NCBI RefSeq assembly: GCF_016741855.1
Contig: NZ_JAERRH010000032.1
Coordinates: forward strand, 1 to 41,295
DNA: 41,295 bases
DNA from: Streptomyces musisoli
Lineage (GTDB): Bacteria; Actinomycetota; Actinomycetes; Streptomycetales; Streptomycetaceae
Reading direction: 5' to 3'
A program made the translations under genes and the position numbers. Under the pieces are notes generated by a model, which was given only the letters and a program-made list of their open reading frames with translations, ran no database searches and was not told the DNA's origin. Shown here piece by piece: positions 17,123-23,979 of the stretch. Each line of letters opens with the position of its first letter. Within the stretch, counting starts at the first letter, position 1.

Positions 17123-18067
17123 GTGACCACCTGGACCGACCACACAGCAGAACGACCCATCTCGCTTACCGCTCCGAGCGGCATCGACCGCGCCGCCCAC
17201 CACCGGCTGGACGAGGCCTGGCTCGCGGCGGCGTGGAGCCACCCCACGACCCGCTGTTTCGTGGTCTCCGGCGGCCAGGTGCTCATCGACGAGACCCCTG
17301 ACGGCCGGACCGAACTCGTCATGACGCCGTCCTTCGAGGCCCCCCTCACCGAGGCCCACCGCTACTTCCTCGGCATCGACGACGACGGCGTCAGCTACTT
17401 CGCGCTCCAGAAGGACGCGCTGCCCGGCCGTATCGACCAGTCCGCGCGCCCGGCGGGGCTGCGGGAGGCCGGTCTGCTGCTGTCACCGCGCGACGCCGGG
17501 CTCATGGTGCACGCGGTCGGCCTGGAGAACTGGCAGCGGACCCACCGCTTCTGCTCCCGCTGCGGTGAGCGCACGGTCATCGCAGCGGCCGGCCACATCC
17601 GCCGCTGCCCGGCCTGCGGCGGAGAGCACTACCCGCGCACCGACCCGGCCGTGATCATGGCGGTCACGGACGAGGAGGACCGCATTCTGCTCGGCCGCCA
17701 GGTCCACTGGCCCGAAGGCCGCTTCTCCACGCTCGCCGGATTCGTCGAGCCCGGCGAGTCCATCGAGCAGGCGGTGCGCCGCGAGGTGTCCGAGGAGGTC
17801 GGCGTGACCGTCGGCCCGGTCGAATACGTCGCCAGCCAGCCCTGGCCCTTCCCGTCCAGCCTGATGCTCGGCTTCATGGCCCGTGCCACCTCCACCGAGA
17901 TCGACGTCGACGGGGACGAGATCCACGAGGCCCGCTGGTTCTCCCGTGAGGAGCTGCGCGCGGCCTTCGATTCCGGCGAGGTGCTGCCGCCCTACGGCAT
18001 CTCCATCGCGGCCCGGCTGATCGAGATGTGGTACGGCAAGCCCCTGCCGGTCCGCAGCTTCGTCTGA
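17123..18067 (+). CDS. nudC: NudC, NAD+ diphosphatase / NAD-RNA decapping NUDIX hydrolase
   Basis: The 314-aa product starts at GTG 17123, preceded by GGAAG at good spacing. It has the NudC layout: N-terminal domain, a zinc ribbon with Cys144, Cys147, Cys162 and Cys165, then the NUDIX box beginning at Gly206 (GFVEPGES) and running to REVSEEVGV. The diagnostic SQPWPFPSS follows. These mark NudC among NUDIX enzymes; the family cleaves NAD(H) to NMN(H) and AMP and removes NAD caps from RNA. It is convergent with the mycoredoxin gene, and the two share a strong hairpin between them. Confidence 0.95.
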   Translation: MTTWTDHTAERPISLTAPSGIDRAAHHRLDEAWLAAAWSHPTTRCFVVSGGQVLIDETPDGRTELVMTPSFEAPLTEAHRYFLGIDDDGVSYFALQKDALPGRIDQSARPAGLREAGLLLSPRDAGLMVHAVGLENWQRTHRFCSRCGERTVIAAAGHIRRCPACGGEHYPRTDPAVIMAVTDEEDRILLGRQVHWPEGRFSTLAGFVEPGESIEQAVRREVSEEVGVTVGPVEYVASQPWPFPSSLMLGFMARATSTEIDVDGDEIHEARWFSREELRAAFDSGEVLPPYGISIAARLIEMWYGKPLPVRSFV

Positions 18068-18097
18068 GACGGGCCACAGCAGGGACCGGACACAGCA

Positions 18098-18128
18098 GGG
18101 CGGCCCCCCGCAGAGGGGGGGGCCGCCC
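18098..18128. terminator. bidirectional terminator between nudC and mrx1
   Basis: GGGCGGCCCCCC (18098-18109) pairs perfectly with GGGGGGCCGCCC (18117-18128), loop of 7 nt. It lies between the ends of two convergent genes (nudC stop at 18067, mrx1 stop at 18162). Confidence 0.85.
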
Positions 18129-18161
18129 CGTGGGCCGGTGGCCGAGGGAACCCGTGCGGCG

Positions 18162-18404
18162 TCAGGCGGCGAGCTTCTGCTTCACCTGGGCCAGCGACGG
18201 GTTCGTCAGCGTGGTGCCGTCCGCGAAGAGCACGGTCGGAACCGTCTGGTTCCCGCCGTTCGCCTTCTCCACGAAGGCGGCGGACTCGGGGTCCTGCTCG
18301 ATGTTGATCTCGCTGTACGCGATGCCCTCGCGGTCCAGCTGGCTCTTCAGCCGCCGGCAGTAGCCGCACCACGTCGTGCTGTACATCGTCACAGTGCCCT
18401 GCAT
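18162..18404 (-). CDS. mrx1: mycoredoxin-1 (glutaredoxin fold)
   Basis: The 80-aa protein starts at ATG 18404 with a purine-rich GAGGAG upstream. It has a glutaredoxin fold signature: TMYSTTWCGYC with Cys13 and Cys16, the cis-Pro segment TVPTVLF (about 54-60) and the ADGTTLTNPS end. The CGYC active site and the NGGNQTVPTV segment match actinobacterial mycoredoxin-1, which reduces protein-mycothiol mixed disulphides in the cytoplasm. It sits back to back with uvrD2, sharing a 194-bp divergent promoter region. Confidence 0.92.
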   Translation of the reverse strand: MQGTVTMYSTTWCGYCRRLKSQLDREGIAYSEINIEQDPESAAFVEKANGGNQTVPTVLFADGTTLTNPSLAQVKQKLAA

Positions 18405-18550
18405 CTCTCTCGCTCTCCTCAGGCAGCTCGGAAAAAGTCGTGCAGGGGGAGAACATAGGCGACCGGCCCGCCATTCCCGACCGGGGTATCACCCGGCCGG
18501 CCCCTCCTGCTGTGACGCCCGCCGCATTCATATGACCGCGGGCCCCCGCC

Positions 18551-18559
18551 TGTGGACAA
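18551..18559 (-). promoter_or_regulatory. perfect Streptomyces-type DnaA box in the mrx1-uvrD2 promoter region
   Basis: TGTGGACAA on the + strand is the complement of TTGTCCACA, the box type preferred at Streptomyces origins. It lies 40 bp before the uvrD2 start in the divergent promoter region. DnaA could act here as a transcription factor; no binding data are available. Confidence 0.45.
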
Positions 18560-18598
18560 CCGGCGCAGCCGTCCCGGGCGACCTGGCAGCATGGCCAT

Positions 18599-20794
18599 GT
18601 GACAGCAGCAACGCACTCCACCCTTTTCCCGCAGGCACCGGAGACGGCCGACGCGGTGCTCGAGGGGCTCGACCCCGAGCAGCGCGAGGTGGCCACCGCC
18701 CTGCGCGGACCGGTGTGCGTGCTGGCCGGAGCGGGCACGGGCAAGACCCGGGCGATCACCCACCGCATCGCCTACGGGGTGCGCGCCGGCATCCTCCAGC
18801 CCTCCAGCGTGCTCGCCGTCACCTTCACCAACCGCGCCGCCGGAGAGATGCGCGGCCGGCTGCGCCAGCTCGGCGCCCAGGGCGTCCAGGCCCGCACCTT
18901 CCACTCCGCCGCCCTCCGTCAGCTCCAGTACTTCTGGCCGAAAGCGATCGGTGGTTCCCTGCCCCGGCTCGTCGACCGGAAGATCCAGCTCGTCGCCGAC
19001 GCGGCCGCCGCCCTCGGCACCCGCCTCGACCGGAACGAGCTGCGGGACGTCACCGCCGAGATCGAATGGTCCAAGGTCACCCAGACCGTCCCCGCCGACT
19101 ACCCGTACGCGGCTGCGAAGGCCGGCCGTGAGGCCCCCCGCGACCCGGCCGAGATCGCCCACCTCTACGCGGCCTACGAGGACCTCAAGCGCGACCGCGC
19201 GGTCATCGACTTCGAGGACGTCCTGCTGCTGACCGTCGCCGTCCTCCAGGACCGCCACGACATCGCCGAACAGGTCCGCGCGCAGTACCAGCACTTCGTC
19301 GTGGACGAGTACCAGGACGTCAGCCCCCTCCAGCAGCGGCTGCTGGACCTGTGGCTGGGCGACCGGGACGACCTGTGCGTCGTCGGTGACGCCAGCCAGA
19401 CCATCTATTCGTTCACGGGCGCAACGCCCGACCATCTGCTCGACTTCCGTTCCCGGCACCCCGGCGCCACCGTCGTGAAGCTGGTCCGCGACTACCGCTC
19501 GACCCCCCAGGTGGTCCGCCTCGCCAACGGCCTGCTCGCCCAGGCCCGCGGTCGCGCCGCCGACCACCGGCTGGAACTCGTCTCCCAGCGCGCCCCGGGG
19601 CCCGAACCCGTCTACATCGAGTACACCGACGAGCCCGCCGAGGCCGAGGGCGCCGCCCGCCGCATCCGCGAGCTGACCGACGCGGGCGTCCCGGCCGCCG
19701 AGATCGCCGTGCTGTTCCGCACGAACTCCCAGTCCGAGACCTATGAGCAGGCGCTCGCCGACGCGGGGGTGCCCTACCAGCTGCGCGGAGCCGAGCGCTT
19801 CTTCGACCGGCCCGAGATCCGCAAGGCCGGCGTCGCCCTGCGCGGGGCGGCCCGCTTCGGCGGGAACGACTCCCTCCTGGACGACGCCGTGGACCTGCCC
19901 TCGCAGGTGCGTGCCGTCCTGTCCGGCGAGGGCTGGACCAGCGAGCCCCCCGCCGGTTCCGGCGCCGTCAGAGAGCGCTGGGAGTCCCTGGCCGCTCTCG
20001 TCGGCCTCGCCCACGACCTCGCCGCCGCCAGGCCGCGGGCCACCCTCGCCGATTTCGTGGCGGAACTGGACGAGCGGGCGAACGCCCAGCACGCCCCGAC
20101 CGTCCAGGGCGTCACCCTCGCCTCCCTGCACGCCGCCAAGGGCCTGGAGTGGGACGTCGTCTTCCTGGTCGGCGTGGCCGAGGGCATGCTGCCCATCACC
20201 TACGCCCGGACCGATGAGCAGATCGAGGAGGAACGGCGGCTGCTCTACGTCGGCGTGACCCGAGCCCGGGAACGCCTCCATGTCTCCTGGGCCCTGTCCC
20301 GTTCACCCGGCGGACGCCCCAACCGCAAGCCGAGCCGCTTCCTGGACGGCCTGCGCTCCGGCACCGCCCCCACCGTCGGCCGCACCGGCCCGGGTGCCGG
20401 CGGGGGCGTCGAGCGCGGGGTCACCGCGAGCGCCACCGCCGTCCCCCGGCGGACCCAGCGCACCCCGGCCCGCTGCCGGGTCTGCGGCCGCACGCTCACC
20501 GACGCGGGCGAGATGAAGCTGATGCGCTGCGGGGACTGCCCCTCGGACATGGACGAAGGGCTCTACGAGCGGCTGCGCGAGTGGCGGGCGGTCCAGGCCG
20601 AGCGCAGCGGCCAGCCGGACTTCTGCGTCTTCACCGACCGGACCCTGATGGCCATCGCCGAGGCATGCCCGGACGGTCCCGCCGAACTCGCCCGCATCCC
20701 CGGCGTCCTCAGTCGCAAGCTGCGCAGCTACGGAGCCGATGTTCTGGCTATTTGTGCAGGTCAGGAGCCTGGCGAAGGCGGCGGGGACGACTGA
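18599..20794 (+). CDS. uvrD2: UvrD2, SF1A DNA helicase with tetracysteine and HRDC domains
   Basis: The 731-aa product starts at GTG 18599; CAGCAT at 18587-18592 ends 6 nt before it. Helicase motifs: GAGTGKT (44-50), VTFTNRAAGEMRGRL, VVDEYQDVSPLQQ, VVGDASQTIYSFTGA and LHAAKGLEWDVVFLVG. After the motor comes a tetracysteine motif (Cys626, Cys629, Cys644, Cys647) and a C-terminal HRDC domain (about 655-731). This combination defines actinobacterial UvrD2, an ATP-driven 3'-5' helicase whose mycobacterial orthologue is essential. It is followed by the wblC promoter and leader, an arrangement also known from mycobacteria. Confidence 0.95.
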   Translation: MTAATHSTLFPQAPETADAVLEGLDPEQREVATALRGPVCVLAGAGTGKTRAITHRIAYGVRAGILQPSSVLAVTFTNRAAGEMRGRLRQLGAQGVQARTFHSAALRQLQYFWPKAIGGSLPRLVDRKIQLVADAAAALGTRLDRNELRDVTAEIEWSKVTQTVPADYPYAAAKAGREAPRDPAEIAHLYAAYEDLKRDRAVIDFEDVLLLTVAVLQDRHDIAEQVRAQYQHFVVDEYQDVSPLQQRLLDLWLGDRDDLCVVGDASQTIYSFTGATPDHLLDFRSRHPGATVVKLVRDYRSTPQVVRLANGLLAQARGRAADHRLELVSQRAPGPEPVYIEYTDEPAEAEGAARRIRELTDAGVPAAEIAVLFRTNSQSETYEQALADAGVPYQLRGAERFFDRPEIRKAGVALRGAARFGGNDSLLDDAVDLPSQVRAVLSGEGWTSEPPAGSGAVRERWESLAALVGLAHDLAAARPRATLADFVAELDERANAQHAPTVQGVTLASLHAAKGLEWDVVFLVGVAEGMLPITYARTDEQIEEERRLLYVGVTRARERLHVSWALSRSPGGRPNRKPSRFLDGLRSGTAPTVGRTGPGAGGGVERGVTASATAVPRRTQRTPARCRVCGRTLTDAGEMKLMRCGDCPSDMDEGLYERLREWRAVQAERSGQPDFCVFTDRTLMAIAEACPDGPAELARIPGVLSRKLRSYGADVLAICAGQEPGEGGGDD

Positions 20795-20807
20795 TGCGAA
20801 CTCGTCG

Positions 20808-20847
20808 AAAAAATAGTTTGCGCATGCCCAGGCAATCCCCATAGGTT
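20808..20847 (+). promoter_or_regulatory. wblC promoter with AT-rich WblC-binding element
   Basis: AAAAAATA (20808-20815) lies directly before TTGCGC (-35, 20818-20823), with 18 nt to TAGGTT (-10, 20842-20847). An AT-rich patch immediately upstream of the -35 is the known recognition feature of WhiB7/WblC, which binds it with its AT-hook and touches sigma. Positive autoregulation is therefore expected. Transcription would start near 20853-20855, about 600 nt before the wblC start. Confidence 0.75.
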
Positions 20848-20852
20848 CTAGG

Positions 20853-20891
20853 CACGGAAGCAGCGGCCTTCTCGAAGACCGCGGTTCCGTG
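20853..20891 (+). ncRNA. 5'-proximal stem-loop of the wblC leader RNA
   Basis: CACGGAA (20853-20859) pairs with TTCCGTG (20885-20891); inside, GCGG (20863-20866) pairs with CCGC (20879-20882) and CTT with AAG around a short loop. This would sit at the very 5' end of the leader and may stabilise it or take part in alternative folds. Confidence 0.5.
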
Positions 20892-20958
20892 ATGTACTTG
20901 CACATCCGAACGGACTGGGTAACCCCAGTCCCCAAGACGCCGAGAGGAGGCGAGTCCA

Positions 20959-21279
20959 GTGATCAGCATCAACACCAGCACCATCAGCACGGCCAAACTG
21001 ACCGATCGCTCGACCGTCTCCACGTGCATGCTCGGCGCCTCGAACCAGGGCACCGGTCTGTCCGGCATCCGTGCCGTGCGCCCGGCGTCCTCCCCTGCCC
21101 TCGCGGGTCTTCCCATCCGTGAGCGCAGTGAGCGACCGACCAAGGCACTGGAAGCGGTAGCGGCACAGGCACATGCCTATGCCTTTGCGGCGGCCGGTGC
21201 CGGATTCCGGAAGCAGACGACGCAGCACCACCTGATGTGGGCCTTCCGTGGGCCAGAACCCTGGAGTGATCCAGCCTGA
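20959..21279 (+). CDS. upstream ORF in the wblC leader (106 aa), probable regulatory uORF
   Basis: GTG 20959 follows GAGGAGG (20944-20950) by 8 nt, the strongest ribosome-binding site in this part of the window. The product has no recognised domain; it is Ser/Thr/Ala-rich in the first half and contains His/Gln/Trp residues near the end. The stop at 21277-21279 falls inside a palindrome, 23 nt before the leader terminator. In mycobacteria and Streptomyces, translation of a uORF is reported to control readthrough into whiB7/wblC: normal translation lets the terminator form and stalled ribosomes block it. The sequence fits that model. Codons in the second half (GCA, GTA, CGA, AGT, TAT, TTT) are less optimal than in the first. 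Confidence 0.7.
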   Translation: MISINTSTISTAKLTDRSTVSTCMLGASNQGTGLSGIRAVRPASSPALAGLPIRERSERPTKALEAVAAQAHAYAFAAAGAGFRKQTTQHHLMWAFRGPEPWSDPA

Positions 21280-21291
21280 TCGCCGATCAGG
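21261..21291 (+). promoter_or_regulatory. two hairpins around the uORF stop codon
   Basis: CTGGA/TCCAG (21261-21265 with 21270-21274, GTGA loop) is followed at once by CCTGATCG/CGATCAGG (21275-21291, one-base centre). The uORF stop TGA lies inside the second. A ribosome at the stop would cover both, so they are candidates for antiterminator or pause structures. Confidence 0.5.
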
Positions 21292-21302
21292 CCGGCGCCT
21301 TC

Positions 21303-21344
21303 AGGGCCGCGGAACCCCATCCGGGATCCGCGGCCCTTCTGTTT
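21303..21344 (+). terminator. intrinsic terminator in the wblC leader (attenuator)
   Basis: AGGGCCGCGGA (21303-21313) pairs perfectly with TCCGCGGCCCT (21327-21337), followed by TCTGTTT (21338-21344), a real U-rich tail that is rare in this GC-rich DNA. It lies downstream of the uORF stop and 108 nt before the wblC start, so transcription would end before wblC unless antitermination occurs. Confidence 0.88.
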
Positions 21345-21358
21345 GCCCCGAACGGGGC
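21345..21358 (+). promoter_or_regulatory. second small hairpin after the attenuator
   Basis: GCCCCG (21345-21350) pairs with CGGGGC (21353-21358) around AA. It directly follows the U-rich tail of the terminator and could reinforce termination or protect the readthrough mRNA. Confidence 0.45.
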
Positions 21359-21451
21359 GACGGAGCGAAGGGGCCTCGGGACAGGAAAAGAACCCGGTAC
21401 CAGCCGGCACCCGGTCAACCGGCCGGAACGACCAGACGAGGAAGACACACC

Positions 21452-21820
21452 GTGCAACTCGAAGCGCACGCCCCGTCCGTACCGCCTTCGCAAACGATCC
21501 CCCCGCCCGGCCTCACGGAGGACTCCACCTTGACCCCCCTCACCGCGCTCACCGCGCTCGACGACGCCATCGAGAACCTCGGCGTACCCGTCCCCTGCCG
21601 CTCCTACGACCCGGAGGTCTTCTTCGCCGAGTCGCCCGCGGACGTGGAGTACGCCAAGTCCCTCTGCCGCACCTGCCCGCTGATCGAGGCCTGCCTCGCC
21701 GGCGCCAAGGAGCGGCGTGAGCCCTGGGGCGTCTGGGGTGGCGAGCTGTTCGTCCAGGGTGTCGTCGTCGCCCGGAAGCGGCCCCGTGGTCGCCCGCGGA
21801 AGAACCCGGTCACGGCATGA
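21452..21820 (+). CDS. wblC: WblC (WhiB7-type) iron-sulfur transcription factor, antibiotic-stress regulator
   Basis: From GTG 21452 the product has 122 aa. The Wbl signature is complete: Cys49, Cys72, Cys75 and Cys81 (C-X22-C-X2-C-X5-C) for the 4Fe-4S cluster, the turn GVWGG (93-97) and a C-terminal AT-hook RGRPRK. The AT-hook after the Wbl domain distinguishes WhiB7/WblC from other Wbl proteins. It activates ribosome-protection, efflux and drug-modification genes when translation is inhibited. A TTG at 21530 has a better ribosome-binding site (GGAGG at 21517-21521) and would give a 96-aa protein closer to mycobacterial WhiB7 in length. Expression should depend on the leader attenuator and on autoregulation at 20808-20847. 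The next ORF overlaps its stop. Confidence 0.95.
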   Translation: MQLEAHAPSVPPSQTIPPPGLTEDSTLTPLTALTALDDAIENLGVPVPCRSYDPEVFFAESPADVEYAKSLCRTCPLIEACLAGAKERREPWGVWGGELFVQGVVVARKRPRGRPRKNPVTA

Positions 21821-22140
21821 ACACCGCAGGAACGATCGACCGCCCCCTCACGCACGACCCCAAGAAGCAGGCCCCGATGAAGCCGTCCACCAGCGAGCCC
21901 GCCGGCTCCGCGACCTCAGACTTCACCACCTCCGGCGCCACCGAAGCGCGCCAGAACAGGAACCACGAGATGCAACTCATGCAAGAAGCCCTGGCCCGTG
22001 CGCATATGCACGACCGACTCCATGACGCCAAGCGCGAACGCCAGGCCGTGCGCCTGGCGGTGGCCCACCGGATGCAGCGCCGGGCCGAGCGCGCCTCGAT
22101 GCGCGCCCGCCGGGCGCTCGCCATGGCCGTCATGCAGTAA
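21817..22140 (+). CDS. small basic helical protein coupled to wblC, unknown function
   Basis: ATG 21817 overlaps the wblC stop (ATGA), so translation is probably coupled and the gene is co-transcribed with wblC. The 107-aa product has a polar, Ser/Thr/Pro-rich N-terminal half and a C-terminal half that is strongly alpha-helical, with many Arg, Ala and Met residues and repeating RxxRRAxR patterns. It could be a coiled-coil or nucleic-acid-binding helix. No family recognised. It ends 51 nt before a strong terminator, so wblC and this gene form a two-gene transcript. Because it would be induced together with WblC, a role in the ribosome-stress response is an attractive but untested inference. 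Confidence 0.75.
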   Translation: MNTAGTIDRPLTHDPKKQAPMKPSTSEPAGSATSDFTTSGATEARQNRNHEMQLMQEALARAHMHDRLHDAKRERQAVRLAVAHRMQRRAERASMRARRALAMAVMQ

Positions 22141-22162
22141 CGAACACACCAGAGCAGCGGTG

Positions 22163-22231
22163 GCCTCCCGGACAGGGGAGGCGAAGCTTCCCCGCGGGGG
22201 CCGGTCCGGCCGAACGGACCGGCCCCCGCGG
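22163..22231 (+). terminator. terminator of the wblC transcript
   Basis: A small hairpin GCCTCCC/GGGAGGC (22163-22169, 22176-22182) is followed by a perfect 17-bp stem (22192-22208 with 22215-22231, loop GCCGAA). There is no U-tract, but the stem is among the strongest in the window. Confidence 0.85.
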
Positions 22232-22277
22232 TGCGTTGCGCACGGCGATCCGTCGCCGACGGGGTTATCGTCACCGG

Positions 22278-22487
22278 GTGACGAGTCTTCCCGGAGGAAG
22301 TGATCAGGGCGGCTCCACCCCGGAGCGCCGCCAGGTGTGCGCCCGCTGCGGCACCCCCGCCGACGGCCCCCCGCCCGCCACCTGGACCTGCTCCGTGGAG
22401 AACGGCGTCCGAGAGTACTTCTGTGACGCCTGCTCCCGGGAGAATCTCCGGGCGATCGAGGGGCGGCTGGATTCGGCCTGGTGGTGA
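22278..22487 (+). CDS. zinc-ribbon miniprotein, unknown function
   Basis: The 69-aa product starts at GTG 22278; TATCGT (22266-22271) ends 6 nt before it, suggesting a leaderless mRNA. Two Cys pairs, VCARCG and FCDACS, about 28 residues apart, look like a treble-clef or zinc-ribbon site. The middle contains WTCSVENG and the end LDSAWW. No function can be assigned; such proteins may bind nucleic acid or act as partners. An upstream in-frame ATG at 22236 exists but would add an Arg-rich stretch without a ribosome-binding site. It is convergent with the ABC1 gene. Confidence 0.75.
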   Translation: MTSLPGGSDQGGSTPERRQVCARCGTPADGPPPATWTCSVENGVREYFCDACSRENLRAIEGRLDSAWW

Positions 22488-22599
22488 CCGGCCCGTCCGG
22501 CCGACCGAGGTCACGCCGGCCGGCCGGCTCCTGACCGCCCGACGTGTCACACCGGCGCGAGCCCCAGGAGCCTTCCGTCCCGTTCCGGTGAGGGCCGGG

Positions 22600-23979
22600 T
22601 CAGGCGCCCGCCGCCGACTCCTCCTCGTCGGCGTCGTCCTCGGCCACGCCGTCCACGAAGCCCGGCAGCCATTCCTCCAGTTCGTCCCGCATCCTTACCG
22701 TGGCGCCCAACTGGCACAGGACCCCGATCGTGCTCAGGGTCACCCGGTGTATCAGCAGGTAGGCCGGCGGCAGGTTGAGCTGCTTGCCCAGCTGGTAGGC
22801 GGGGGAGCGGGGATCGGCGATGCGGGCCGCCTGGCTGCGGATCCAGGAACGGGTGAAGGTGAACTCCTCCACCCGGGCCGGCTCGATGATCGGCAGCAGG
22901 TAGTCGAGGACCGCCTCCGGGTCCAGCTCTATGGTCTCCTTCACGAACCCCTCCGCGCAGAGCAGCTCGTAGACCGTCTCCGCTTCGCCGTCCAGGGTCA
23001 TCCGCAGGGAGACGCCGATCGGGGTCGGCAGGCCGCCGGGGAGCCGGTCGACCGTGCCGAAGTCCAGGACGCCGAGGCGCCAGTCGTCCTCACCGTCGGG
23101 GCCACCGGGCAGCAGACGGAAGTTGCCCGGGTGCGGGTCCGCGTGCAGCAGCCCGGTGCGGGCCGGGCCCGAGAAGAGGAAGCGGGTCAGGAGCTGGCCG
23201 GCCCGGTCGCGCTGTTCCTCGGTGCCGTCCGCGATGACCTCGGACAGCGGGATGCCGTCGATCCACTCGGTCACCAGGACCTGCTCGCACTGGTGCACCA
23301 CCGCCGGGACGACCACGTCCGGGTCCTCCGCGAACTCCTCCGCGTGCGCGGCCTGGGCCTGCGCCTCGAGGCCGTAGTCCAGTTCCTCGGAGACGCGGTC
23401 CCGCAGCTCCGCGATCAGCGGCTTGATGTCCATGCCCGGGATGAGCGGACCCAACAGCCTGGCGAAGCGGCTCAGTTGGGTGAGGTCGGAGAGCAGTGCC
23501 TCGCCGGCACCCGGGTACTGCACCTTCACGGCCACCTCACGGCCGTCGTGCCACACCGCCCGGTGCACCTGGCCGATCGAGGCCGCGGCGGCCGGCTTGT
23601 CCTCGAACTCCTCGAACAGATCGCGCCAGTCCGGCCCCAGCCGCTCCTCGAGCACCGTGTGCACGGTGCGGGTCGGCATCGGCGGGGCCGCCTCCTGGAG
23701 CTTGGTCAGCGCCGCGCGGTAGGGGCCGGCGATCTCCTCCGGCAGCGCCGACTCGAAGACGGACAGGGCCTGCCCGAACTTCATCGCGCCGCCCTTCAGC
23801 TCGCCGAGCACCTTGAAAAGCTGCTCCGCCGTGCGCTGTTGCAGCTCGCGGCCGACGATCTCCGCGGACTCGCCCACGATCCTCTTGCCCAGCCCCCAGG
23901 TGGCCCGGCCGGCAATGCCGAGCGGGAGCGCGGCGAGCTTGGCGGTACGGGTGACCGCCTTCCGGGGAAGATCAGACAT
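22600..23979 (-). CDS. ABC1/UbiB (AarF) family atypical kinase
   Basis: The 459-aa protein starts at ATG 23979 with GGAGGG 5-6 nt upstream. Hallmarks of the ABC1 family are present: KFGQ (67-70) in the N-terminal extension, the Ala-rich nucleotide loop AAASIGQVHRA (about 131-141), Lys152 in VAVKVQYPG, the catalytic segment HADPHPGNF and the LDFGT metal-binding motif. Family members are ATPases/kinases linked to isoprenoid-quinone and lipid homeostasis. In mycobacteria a homologue lies beside whiB7 and is, from memory, in its regulon. The last residues are acidic (DDADEEES). It overlaps the upstream ThiF-like gene by 8 bp, so translation is probably coupled. Confidence 0.92.
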   Translation of the reverse strand: MSDLPRKAVTRTAKLAALPLGIAGRATWGLGKRIVGESAEIVGRELQQRTAEQLFKVLGELKGGAMKFGQALSVFESALPEEIAGPYRAALTKLQEAAPPMPTRTVHTVLEERLGPDWRDLFEEFEDKPAAAASIGQVHRAVWHDGREVAVKVQYPGAGEALLSDLTQLSRFARLLGPLIPGMDIKPLIAELRDRVSEELDYGLEAQAQAAHAEEFAEDPDVVVPAVVHQCEQVLVTEWIDGIPLSEVIADGTEEQRDRAGQLLTRFLFSGPARTGLLHADPHPGNFRLLPGGPDGEDDWRLGVLDFGTVDRLPGGLPTPIGVSLRMTLDGEAETVYELLCAEGFVKETIELDPEAVLDYLLPIIEPARVEEFTFTRSWIRSQAARIADPRSPAYQLGKQLNLPPAYLLIHRVTLSTIGVLCQLGATVRMRDELEEWLPGFVDGVAEDDADEEESAAGA

